Assembly (NCBI GenBank): GCA_022361255.1
Contig: JAKSBG010000013.1
Coordinates: 1-36,896, forward strand
DNA length: 36,896 bases
Source: Verrucomicrobiales bacterium
GTDB taxonomy: Bacteria; Verrucomicrobiota; Verrucomicrobiia; Verrucomicrobiales; DEV007
Direction: 5' to 3'
A program made the position numbers and the translations under genes. Positions 16,612 to 24,166 of the stretch are shown in pieces (the stretch's first letter is position 1; every line of letters begins with the position of its first letter). The notes beneath the pieces were generated by a model. That model was not told the origin of the DNA. It searched no databases and saw nothing but the letters and a program-made list of their open reading frames with translations.

Positions 16612-18932
16612 CACCAGTTTTTGTATTTTTCGCCGGGAGAAGCGCGCAGGATCGGGCGAACCTCGGTTTCGTCGGACAGCGCACGGAGAAGTTGGCGTGC
16701 CTCGCTGGGAGAGTAGCCGGTTTCGGGATTTTTCTGCTCCATGGGCTGGCTTTCGGCACCACCCGGTTGGCCATCTTGCGGTTGCGGTGGCTCCGATTTT
16801 CCGGACTTGCGATCGAGATCCCCATCCTTTGGTTGTTCCTCGTCGCCGGGTTCCGGTCGCGCAGGTTGTTCATCCTTTCCGGAATTTTTGTCGGCTTCCT
16901 GTTCCTCGCCGTCTTCCGGGTTTTTCTCTCCGTCTTTCTCTTCGGGTTGATCTCCTTCACCGGATTTCTCTCCTTCGTTTTCGGGCTCCTGTTGATCTCC
17001 GTCGGAATTTTCCTCCCGGTTTTCTTCCCCGGAATCCTCCTGATCCTGCCCGGATTCGTCTGGCTGCTGCTCGCGGTCCTCGTCGGATTTTTCGTTTTCG
17101 CCGGACTCATCTTTGGGCTGTTGGTCTTCGCCCTGTTGGTCCCGGTTTTCGTCACTTTGATTTTCCTGCTCTTCGCTGTCCTGGTTATCCTGCTCTTCGC
17201 TGTCCTGATTCTCTTCTTTCTCTTTCTGATCCTCCTTCTCCTTCTCCTGCTCTTTTTCCTCTTCCTTCTTTTCTTCTTCCTCCTGCTTCTCCTGCTCTTC
17301 CTCTTTTTTCTGTTCTTCCTCCTGCTGCTTTTTGAGTTCTTCGATTTTCTTTTTCACCACTTCAATGTTATGCGGGGCGCGGGAATTTTCGGGATTCAGA
17401 GAAAGGGCGGACTCGTAGTGTTCGATCGCGCTCTCCCAGGTCTGAATCGTTGCATCGACGATTTCGGCCGGAGCGGTCAGCGTTTGCAACTGGTCAGGAT
17501 TGGCGGCGGATTGCAGGCTGCTGATTGCGGTTTCCCCCTGACGGAAAAGTGTGTTGCCGAGATTGTAGTGGGCCTGTTCACGCAAGCCGTCTGCTGCGCC
17601 GATGAGAGCTTCGCCGTAGGCATCGGCAGCCCTTTCGTAATCTCCCTGACGATAAGCTGATGCCCCGATTCCCATTTGAAGGCGAATTCGATCCGGGTCC
17701 GAAACTTTTTCCGCCAGTGCACCCTCGTAGACCTCAATCGCAGACTGGTAGTCGTTCGCCGCGAATTTTTCGTGTCCGAGGAAAAGCGGATCATCCGAAT
17801 ATCCTGACACGCTTAGAAAAAGGAGCAGTGTGCCAGTGGTCAGAGAGGTGCGGTTCCGGGCGGAGGTGCTCAGGCCCGGTGCGCGCGAACTTGCTTTCGA
17901 AGCGGGGAAAAGAGCGGGCGCGACGTGGGCGAGGAAAAGGCAGAGGGCGGCAATGGAGAGAGGCCACTGGAAGCGTTCGATCGGTCGGAGGGTGGCTTCG
18001 CTTTCCTCACGGGATGTTTCGATAGCGGACTGAATACGGTTGACGATCTGAGTGAGAGACACGGAGCCACCGAGGTGAATGTAGATCCCTCCCTTGCTGG
18101 CGAGCGAGCGAAGAGCGGAGGGATCAAGGCGTGAGCGGACGACCTGTCCGTTGTCATCCTGGATGAATTCCCCGGGGATCGGATTTCCCTGATCGTCCAT
18201 TTCCGGGATGATCGCTCCGGAAGCGGTTCCGACTCCGACAGTCAAAATGGTCATGCCAGCCTCTTCCGCGCCTGCGCGAATCGCTTCCACTTCAGCAGAG
18301 CCTTCAAGGGCCTCGCCGTCGGAAAAAATGACGAGTGCGCCCCGTTCCGTTTCGCTTTCCCGAAATGTTTCCGTCGCCAGCTTCACTGCTGCGGTCAGAT
18401 TGGTTCCCCCGCGCGGTATGATTTCGGTATCGAGTTGCTCGATGGATTCGAGAATCGCCTCGTGGTCGACGGTGAGGGGGGCCTGCAGAAAGGGGCGCCC
18501 TGCGAAAGCGATCAGGCCGACGCGGTCCTCGGGCAGCAATCTGACAATGTCCATTGCTGCAAGTTTTGCCCGCTCAATACGGTTTGGTTGCAGATCGTTT
18601 GCGAGCATGCTGCGCGAGGTGTCGAGCGCGAGAATAAGGTTTCGCCCCTCGGTTTCTGTCTCCACCTCTTCAAAACCCATCCGTGGGCGGGCGAGGGCGG
18701 TAATGATCGCGGCGAGGGCAAGGGCATGTAGAAAAAAGGAAGTCCAGCGCACGAGTTGGCCCCGGCCGGTGACAAGCTGCGTGCGAAGCCGGGGGGAAAC
18801 GAGTCCGGGCAAAGAGCGGGTGGCGGTGAAGTGGGAGCGGATTCTCAACAGGAGCAGCGGGAGCAACGCAAGCAGTCCCCAGAACCAGACCGGGGCGCCG
18901 AATGTGATACCTGTGTTGAGAGCTTCGTTCAT
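16611..18932 (-). CDS. Fused BatB-BatC: vWA domain plus TPR and acidic tail
   Basis: 773 residues. The N-terminal third is BatB: two membrane helices (FWGLLALLPLLLL and FFLHALALAAIITALARP), a vWA domain with a complete MIDAS (D104-T-S106-R-S108, the T of RGGTNLTAA, the D of IFSDGE), and a third membrane helix near 322-340. The second part is BatC: a second hydrophobic stretch (TTGTLLLFLSVSGYSDD), TPR repeats (FAANDYQSAIEVYEGAL, AYRQGDYERAADAYGEAL) and an approximately 240-residue tail almost entirely of E, K, Q, D, N, S and G. The short end piece PSEARQLLRALSDE...YKNW matches usual BatC ends. batB and batC are often separate genes. The internal signal-like helix suggests the fusion keeps BatC on the outer side of the membrane. 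Both junctions overlap the neighbouring genes. Confidence 0.88.
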   Translation of the reverse strand: MNEALNTGITFGAPVWFWGLLALLPLLLLRIRSHFTATRSLPGLVSPRLRTQLVTGRGQLVRWTSFFLHALALAAIITALARPRMGFEEVETETEGRNLILALDTSRSMLANDLQPNRIERAKLAAMDIVRLLPEDRVGLIAFAGRPFLQAPLTVDHEAILESIEQLDTEIIPRGGTNLTAAVKLATETFRESETERGALVIFSDGEALEGSAEVEAIRAGAEEAGMTILTVGVGTASGAIIPEMDDQGNPIPGEFIQDDNGQVVRSRLDPSALRSLASKGGIYIHLGGSVSLTQIVNRIQSAIETSREESEATLRPIERFQWPLSIAALCLFLAHVAPALFPASKASSRAPGLSTSARNRTSLTTGTLLLFLSVSGYSDDPLFLGHEKFAANDYQSAIEVYEGALAEKVSDPDRIRLQMGIGASAYRQGDYERAADAYGEALIGAADGLREQAHYNLGNTLFRQGETAISSLQSAANPDQLQTLTAPAEIVDATIQTWESAIEHYESALSLNPENSRAPHNIEVVKKKIEELKKQQEEEQKKEEEQEKQEEEEKKEEEKEQEKEKEDQKEKEENQDSEEQDNQDSEEQENQSDENRDQQGEDQQPKDESGENEKSDEDREQQPDESGQDQEDSGEENREENSDGDQQEPENEGEKSGEGDQPEEKDGEKNPEDGEEQEADKNSGKDEQPARPEPGDEEQPKDGDLDRKSGKSEPPQPQDGQPGGAESQPMEQKNPETGYSPSEARQLLRALSDETEVRPILRASPGEKYKNW

Positions 18933-19945
18933 GGGAACCTTCTCCAGAACGTTTCGTCACCCGTGACGGTTAGCAAACCGAAAACGAACGCTGCGGCGGC
19001 TATCCAGTGAAAAAGTTCGTCCGTTTCCACCCGGGTCCGTCTCAGGATCTCGGTTTTTTCCATTTCATCGATCAGAGAGAATATTCGCTCAAGTCCATCC
19101 GTGTCCTCGGCGCGAAAGTATTCCCCGTCGGCAATATCCGAGATTTGCTTCATTGTCTTTTCATCGAATTCCTGTCGCAGCCTTTTGGGCCCGTATTCGG
19201 TTTGAATGATGTGGTCGCCGTAAGAGCCGACTGCGATGGTGTAGACCCGGATGCCGAGCGTCTTCGCCATGTTCGCCGCCTCGATCGGTGAGAGTTTCCC
19301 CGCGTTGTTGACTCCGTCGGTAATTAACACGATGACCTTGCTTTTCGATGGGCGTTTGTCGAGACGTCGGGCCGCTGCGGCGATGGCGGAGCCGATTGCG
19401 GTGCCGTCCTCGACCAAACCAATCTGGACGCGACCAAGTCCCTGGGGACCTTCCAGCCATGTTTTAGAGAGTGTCAGGGGGCTGGCAAGGTAAGGGCGTC
19501 CGGCAAAGGCCAGTATGCCGATCCGGTCGGTGGTGCGTCCGCGAATGAAGTCGCGTGTCACTTTTTTCGCGGCCATGAGCCGGTTCACCGGGTGTCCTTC
19601 AATCGTGAAACCGTCGCTGTCGACTTTCATCGACAGGGAGACATCAATCGCGACAATCATTTCGACGCCACTTTCAGAGACAGACTCCGTTTTGTTGATC
19701 CACTGAGGGCGTGCCAGCGCAGCGATGACAGATGCAAGGGTGAGAAACAGAAAGACGAGACGGAATCCGCCGGCACGACCTTTGGAGAGCGGGCCGAGGC
19801 GCTGGAGGATGTGGAGCGACGAGAATACAACCGCGCTCTGCTTTCCGGAACGGCTGCGAATCAGGGCGAGAAGGGGAAGCAGCAGCAAGAGCAACAAAGC
19901 CCAGGGATGAGCCAGTGAGAAAGATGTTTCCGCGAGAAGAGTCAT
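18929..19945 (-). CDS. batA: BatA-like vWA membrane protein
   Basis: The track start at 19957 is a GTG; the ATG at 19945 (MTLLAETSFSLAHPW) is preferred, giving 338 residues. An N-terminal helix (ALLLLLLLPLLALI) and a second helix (LVFLFLTLASVIAALARP) precede a vWA domain with MIDAS residues D101-V-S103-L-S105, T in DGTAIGSA and D in LITDGVNNAG. A C-terminal helix near 313-329 closes it. The architecture matches BatA, a membrane-anchored metal-dependent vWA protein of the aerotolerance operon. Its end overlaps batBC by 4 nt (ATGA), indicating coupled translation. Upstream lies fabH rather than the moxR and DUF58 genes that usually lead this operon. Confidence 0.88.
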   Translation of the reverse strand: MTLLAETSFSLAHPWALLLLLLLPLLALIRSRSGKQSAVVFSSLHILQRLGPLSKGRAGGFRLVFLFLTLASVIAALARPQWINKTESVSESGVEMIVAIDVSLSMKVDSDGFTIEGHPVNRLMAAKKVTRDFIRGRTTDRIGILAFAGRPYLASPLTLSKTWLEGPQGLGRVQIGLVEDGTAIGSAIAAAARRLDKRPSKSKVIVLITDGVNNAGKLSPIEAANMAKTLGIRVYTIAVGSYGDHIIQTEYGPKRLRQEFDEKTMKQISDIADGEYFRAEDTDGLERIFSLIDEMEKTEILRRTRVETDELFHWIAAAAFVFGLLTVTGDETFWRRFP

Positions 19946-20002
19946 CACGCAATGCACGCTACCGGTAAAGCGTTACGGCGAGGGCTCTTTTTCTCACCAT
20001 TT

Positions 20003-21019
20003 TCACCATTCAATGATAGCGCTGGCCCAGGTCAATCCGGCTCCGAAAGCAACGAGCAAAACTTTATCACCCTTCTCCATGCGACCCTGGCGATTGGCTT
20101 CATCGAGAGCGATGGCAACAGCGGCAGCAGAAGTGTTACCGTATTTATCCAGGTTGATGAACACGTCTTCACGGTCGATCTCGAGGCGCTCGACGATCGC
20201 GTCAATGATGCGGAGATTCGCCTGATGGGGGATGAGAAGCTTGATGTCAGAGGCAGTCAAACCGGCAGCCTCGATCGCATCGATGCTTGCCGTCTTCATC
20301 GCGTTCACCGCGTGTTTGAAAACTTCGCGCCCCTGCATGGCAAGGTAGGCGAGTTTTTCATTCGGAGCGTCCACTTTGAGCGGGCAGGCGGACCCGCCGC
20401 CGGGAATGTTGAGAAGCTCGGCCTGTGCTCCGTCGGTTCCGAGTGCACAGGAGAGAATTTTCCCGTCTCCGTTTTCAGATGGAAGAAGGACAGCTGCCCC
20501 GGCCCCGTCGCCGAAGAGAACGCAGGTGTTGCGGTCATTCCAGTCAACGAAAGCGCTGAGTTTTTCCGCGCCGATGATCAGGGCGTTGCGGAAGGCCCCG
20601 GATCCGACACTGGTGCGGGCCAGCTCAAGGGCGTAGAGAAATCCGGAGCAGGCTGCGGATACGTCGAAAGCGACAGCGCGCTGTGAACCGAGGTGTTGCT
20701 GCACGTAGCAGGCAGTTGCCGGGGTAAGCGTGTCCGGAGTGATCGTTGCGACAATGATGAGGTGGACGTCCGCGCCGTCTAGACCGGCCTGTTCAAGCGC
20801 CTTCTCTGCCGCCTTTGCTGCGAGGTGGCTCGTGTGCTCGCCCTCTGCTGCAATGCGGCGCTCGCGGATACCTGTCCGGCTGGTGATCCAGTCATCAGAG
20901 GTGTCGACGAGATCTTCCAACTCCTGATTCGTCATGATTCGCTCCGGCAAATAACTGCCGGTACCCGCAATGCGGACCGGGATCATTTTCTGGTCTGGCG
21001 AAACAGCTGAGTTCTTCAT
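20003..21019 (-). CDS. fabH: 3-oxoacyl-ACP synthase III (FabH)
   Basis: 338 residues. This condensing enzyme joins acetyl-CoA and malonyl-ACP to start type II fatty acid synthesis. The thiolase fold shows the nucleophile C124 in SAACSGFLYALE, the catalytic histidine in LLIPHQANLRIIDAI and the asparagine in KYGNTSAAAV, so the Cys-His-Asn triad is complete. An alternative start at M12 (MIPVRIAGTGSYLPE) would remove an 11-residue extension. It lies 36 nt after plsX, the common plsX-fabH order, and about 60 nt before batA. Confidence 0.95.
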   Translation of the reverse strand: MKNSAVSPDQKMIPVRIAGTGSYLPERIMTNQELEDLVDTSDDWITSRTGIRERRIAAEGEHTSHLAAKAAEKALEQAGLDGADVHLIIVATITPDTLTPATACYVQQHLGSQRAVAFDVSAACSGFLYALELARTSVGSGAFRNALIIGAEKLSAFVDWNDRNTCVLFGDGAGAAVLLPSENGDGKILSCALGTDGAQAELLNIPGGGSACPLKVDAPNEKLAYLAMQGREVFKHAVNAMKTASIDAIEAAGLTASDIKLLIPHQANLRIIDAIVERLEIDREDVFINLDKYGNTSAAAVAIALDEANRQGRMEKGDKVLLVAFGAGLTWASAIIEW

Positions 21020-21055
21020 TTTCGGATCGGGAACGAAAAGCGGAAAGGGGAACCT

Positions 21056-22069
21056 TTACCCGAGGAGGCTGGCAGATCGAGCCATTTCTTCCTCAATATG
21101 GGGATTTACATGGTGCTTAACCGCTTCTGATGCAACCCGGATTGCATTCTTTACCGCACGGGGACTGCTCGATCCATGACCGATAATGCAAATGCCGTTG
21201 ACGCCGAGGAGGGGACTTCCTCCGTAGGTCTCGTAATTGCCCCGCTCCTTGGTCGCTTTGAACGCCTCTTTTGCAATGAGGGCGCCCATTTGGCGGATCG
21301 GTGTGGCTTTGATGTCTTCCTTCAACCACTTGAACATTGCTTTTGCGGTCGCCTCGCAGGATTTCAGGATCACGTTTCCAACGAATCCATCACAAACCAC
21401 GACGTCGACAGGGGTTTCAAAAAGATCGTGTCCCTCGACATTTCCCTTAAAATTGAGGCCGGATTCTTTCAGCAGTTCAAAAACTTCGCGGGTAAAGTCG
21501 GTTCCTTTCGAATCTTCCTCTCCGACTGACATGAGGCCGACGATGGGATTCGTTTTTCCCTGAACGTGCCGGGCGTAGACGCTGCCCATGATCGCATAAC
21601 CGAGCAAATGGGACGGCTTGGCGTCAACGTTCGCACCTGCGTCGACAATGTTACAGGGTCCGTTTTCGTTCGGGAGAGGGGAGGCGATGCCGGCGCGTTC
21701 GACGCCGGGAATGTTTCGCAGCTTGATTGTTGAAGCAGCGACAGCAGCCCCCGTATTGCCGGCGCTGACGACTGCCTGGCAGTCCCCGCTTTTCACAAGG
21801 TCGACCGCCACGCTGATAGACGATTTTTTTTTCTGACGAACCGACTTCACAGCGGATTCGTGCATTTCCACCACTTCTTCAGAATGCACGATTTCGATTT
21901 TACCGTGGGCGTAAGAAAGGTGGGAAAGTTCCTCTTTCACAGCGGGCTCGTCCCCGACCAGGAAGAGCTTTTCGACATCGATGGCCTGGTCTTCGAGCGC
22001 GAGCATGGCGCCTTCGACGATAGCAGCAGGAGCGTGATCGCCCCCCATGACATCCAGTGCAATTTTCAT
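21056..22069 (-). CDS. plsX: Phosphate acyltransferase PlsX
   Basis: 337 residues. It converts acyl-ACP to acyl-phosphate, the first step of phospholipid assembly with PlsY. The N-terminus MKIALDVMGGDHAP, the middle VVSAGNTGAAVAASTIKLR and VDAGANVDAKPSHL, and the C-terminal GGSPLLGVNGICIIGHGSSS are diagnostic for the family. The length is normal. It sits between rpmF (120 nt upstream, with a hairpin between) and fabH (36 nt downstream) in the conserved rpmF-plsX-fabH arrangement, which ties lipid supply to ribosomal protein expression. Confidence 0.95.
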   Translation of the reverse strand: MKIALDVMGGDHAPAAIVEGAMLALEDQAIDVEKLFLVGDEPAVKEELSHLSYAHGKIEIVHSEEVVEMHESAVKSVRQKKKSSISVAVDLVKSGDCQAVVSAGNTGAAVAASTIKLRNIPGVERAGIASPLPNENGPCNIVDAGANVDAKPSHLLGYAIMGSVYARHVQGKTNPIVGLMSVGEEDSKGTDFTREVFELLKESGLNFKGNVEGHDLFETPVDVVVCDGFVGNVILKSCEATAKAMFKWLKEDIKATPIRQMGALIAKEAFKATKERGNYETYGGSPLLGVNGICIIGHGSSSPRAVKNAIRVASEAVKHHVNPHIEEEMARSASLLG

Positions 22070-22130
22070 GGTTAAAGTTCCGCGACAGACTAGAGGTTGG
22101 GCCGCGATTGTTGCAACCCTGAAAACAACA

Positions 22131-22154
22131 AAGTCACCCCTCTCGAGGTGACTT
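22131..22154 (-). terminator. Hairpin between rpmF and plsX (attenuator-like)
   Basis: AAGTCACC, an 8-nt loop and GGTGACTT form a perfect 8-bp stem. Read on the - strand it is followed by TTGTTGTTTTC, a broken U-tract. It lies after rpmF and before plsX, so it could terminate part of the rpmF transcripts or mark an RNA processing site. Confidence 0.5.
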
Positions 22155-22188
22155 CGTGTGAAAAATTATCTGGGGAAAACAGCCGGTC

Positions 22189-22371
22189 CTAAAACTCGTC
22201 GACTGTGATAACCTGACGCCCTTTGTAGTAGCCACAGCTGGGGCAGGCGATGTGTGACGGAGCTGCGCTACCGCACTCAGAACATACGTTGAGCTTGCGG
22301 GCACGCCAGCGCTGACCGCTGCGGCGGAGGCGCTTCTTCATTTTTGATGTGCGACGTTTTGGTACTGCCAT
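22189..22371 (-). CDS. rpmF: 50S ribosomal protein L32
   Basis: 60 residues. The start MAVPKRRTSKMKKRLRRS is the standard L32 N-terminus, and the zinc-ribbon cysteines C30-x2-C33 and C43-x2-C46 are intact, so this is the zinc-binding form. It is a structural protein of the large ribosomal subunit. It leads rpmF-plsX-fabH on the - strand. No Shine-Dalgarno sequence is evident before the ATG. Confidence 0.97.
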   Translation of the reverse strand: MAVPKRRTSKMKKRLRRSGQRWRARKLNVCSECGSAAPSHIACPSCGYYKGRQVITVDEF

Positions 22372-22398
22372 GACTGGAGAAATTGGTTGAGAGCGCGC

Positions 22399-22426
22399 AC
22401 TTAACGCGAGAATTCGGGAAAGTCAA
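22399..22426 (-). promoter_or_regulatory. Possible sigma70-type promoter for rpmF
   Basis: On the - strand TTGACT is followed after 16 nt by TTAAGT, about 27 nt upstream of the rpmF ATG. The -35 box is good (5/6) and the -10 box weak (3/6). The 149-nt gap between rpmF and the HAD gene shows nothing else clear. Confidence 0.3.
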
Positions 22427-22520
22427 CGAAGGATGCAACGGATTTGTGAAGCGATTTCGAGCGGCAAGACATATGTGGGAGGATTTCGCACGTATTCTCC
22501 CGACATGCAAAGCCGCATGG

Positions 22521-23360
22521 CTACCCGGTTGGCGCGAGGGTATAATCGGAAGAAACGTTTCTGGAACGGTTCGAACTCCTGTTGGGCTCCCCAAAGCTGA
22601 GCGTTTCCGGAATGTCTGCGACGCTGTCGAGAATCAGATCCGGTGAGTAGGCGAAATCCTGCAAATCCTCCCGTGAGGTGCCGCCTGACATCACAAGAAT
22701 TGTACGGTAACTGAGGCTTACTCCTCCCAGAATATCCGTCTCCATCGTGTCGCCAACCATCACGGTTTCCTCGCTGGTGAGTCCCAGCTGTTTTCGTGCG
22801 GCGCGCATCATCACCGGGCTGGGTTTGCCCACGGAAAACGCCTTCTTGCCCGTCGCACTTTCGATCATTGCCGCGATGGCTCCACATCCCGGGCGAATCC
22901 CGGCTTCGGTTGGGCAGTTGGGATCGAGGTTTGTTGCGATCAAACGCGCTCCGCCGTCGACGAGTCGGACCGCTTTCTCGATCATTTCAAAAGTCATGGT
23001 GCGACCTTCGCCGACGATTACATAGTCGGGATTTTCTTCGACTACGGAATACCCGTTTAAATGAAGTGCATTGAGGAGCCCGCCTTCTCCAATCACGTAG
23101 GCTGAACCACCGGGTTTCTGCTGTGCGACAAAGCGTGCTGTAGCCATGCTGCAGGTAAAGATGTCCCGCTCGGTCGCCTCGATTCCCATGCGGCAGAGTT
23201 TCATCGCCACATCGCGGCGGGTGCGCTGGCTGTTGTTGGTTAAAAAGAGGAAACGGGTGTCTGTTTCGTGGAGGCGGCGGATGAAGGACTTAGCTCCGGG
23301 AATCAACTTGCTGCCCCGGTAAATCACTCCATCCATATCTAGGAGGAAGCCATATTTCAT
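22521..23360 (-). CDS. HAD-IIA family hydrolase (NagD-like phosphatase)
   Basis: The track start at 23390 is a TTG. ATG 23360 is preferred because it places the HAD motif FLLDMDGVIYRG at residues 5-16, as is usual (279 residues). Motif II appears as FLTNNSQR, motif III at GKPSP and motif IV at VGDTMETDILGG, with the class IIA cap between. NagD/PGP-type members remove phosphate from nucleotides or small sugar phosphates; the substrate is not predictable here. The final 20 residues are unusually Ser/Arg-rich (NRSSNRSRNVSSDY). It lies between DUF5069 and rpmF on the same strand, with gaps on both sides. Confidence 0.9.
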   Translation of the reverse strand: MKYGFLLDMDGVIYRGSKLIPGAKSFIRRLHETDTRFLFLTNNSQRTRRDVAMKLCRMGIEATERDIFTCSMATARFVAQQKPGGSAYVIGEGGLLNALHLNGYSVVEENPDYVIVGEGRTMTFEMIEKAVRLVDGGARLIATNLDPNCPTEAGIRPGCGAIAAMIESATGKKAFSVGKPSPVMMRAARKQLGLTSEETVMVGDTMETDILGGVSLSYRTILVMSGGTSREDLQDFAYSPDLILDSVADIPETLSFGEPNRSSNRSRNVSSDYTLAPTG

Positions 23361-23524
23361 GACTGGGAAACGCAGCTTAAGATGTGCCAAGAGCTTTGCG
23401 TTTCTCCGGCAATTCGCCTTTTGACACGAAGTGCAAATTAATCCAGTAACCCGTCCGTGTCAAAGCACGGTCACAGGACAGGAGCAGGGCTGCGGAACCG
23501 GGAGGGTACTGGGTTGGGCTGTCG

Positions 23525-23560
23525 ACCTGACAGGGTCAAGCCTCGCACCTGACAGGGTCA
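23525..23560. repeat. Tandem direct repeat with imperfect dyad symmetry
   Basis: The 14-mer ACCTGACAGGGTCA occurs twice, at 23525-23538 and 23547-23560, 22 nt apart. Each has imperfect dyad symmetry (CTGAC/GTCAG-type arms). The second copy covers the DUF5069 stop codon. About 55 nt away is a small hairpin (CCGTG/CACGG, 23455-23470). The remainder of the DUF5069-HAD gap shows nothing else. Confidence 0.6.
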
Positions 23561-24004
23561 GATGCGTTCCTCTTCGATATCATAAACATCGAACCAGTAG
23601 TAGACAATGCTACCGTCAGGCAGGTTTTCGGGGATGTATTCTTCGAGGAATTCCTGCAACTCGATGGGCATTTCGCTGATCCGTTTGTAACGCAGGTCGT
23701 TGTTCCATTTGATGACCTCCCGCTTCTCCTTCACTTTTGAGGTATCGCGCAGCCAGTTCCCGATCTCTTCATCGGTAGCTCCTGATGAGACCTTCTCCCG
23801 CAACTGATCAGCGGTAATTCCGGTGAAATCAAAAAGCAGATTGTCGAGCGGGCAGTCGAAGTGGTATTCGCCAAGAGTCCCTGCGACTTCGGCGCGGCAT
23901 TTGTCGAGGGTCCGTGCGGCTACGACATATCCTCCGAGCGTTTCGCGGGGGCTGCGTGGGTAGGTTCTGGAAAGATCGGGTGCCGATGGGCTGGAGTCGT
24001 TCAT
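23558..24004 (-). CDS. DUF5069 domain protein
   Basis: 148 residues with no signal peptide. The start SAPDLSRTYPRSPRETLGGYVVAARTLDKCRAE, the middle YHFDCPLDNLLFDFTGI and the end YWFDVYDIEEERI are characteristic of DUF5069, a small soluble family common in Verrucomicrobia, Planctomycetes and relatives. The function is unknown. It is divergent from the RND operon (163 nt apart) and followed by the tandem repeat, so it may be a single-gene unit. Confidence 0.85.
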   Translation of the reverse strand: MNDSSPSAPDLSRTYPRSPRETLGGYVVAARTLDKCRAEVAGTLGEYHFDCPLDNLLFDFTGITADQLREKVSSGATDEEIGNWLRDTSKVKEKREVIKWNNDLRYKRISEMPIELQEFLEEYIPENLPDGSIVYYWFDVYDIEEERI

Positions 24005-24166
24005 ACAGGGATAGACGTTGGAGGGAGGTGCGGCTTACATTCGAAATTTGCAGATCGAAATCAGGTTTGTGTATTGATGATAGAATTCACTTGCAAGGGC
24101 GTCTCAGAACGGCCCTATGTATCAATTCAGTGATTGTTTATCTGTGTCTTTTTTGACCACTCTCCC

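Noticed and set aside
16692-17660. 322-residue + strand ORF of almost pure Leu/Phe/Ile/Val
   Set aside because: It is the antisense of the Glu/Lys/Gln-rich BatC tail; complements of GAA/GAG/AAG codons read as TTC/CTC/CTT. Not a membrane protein gene.
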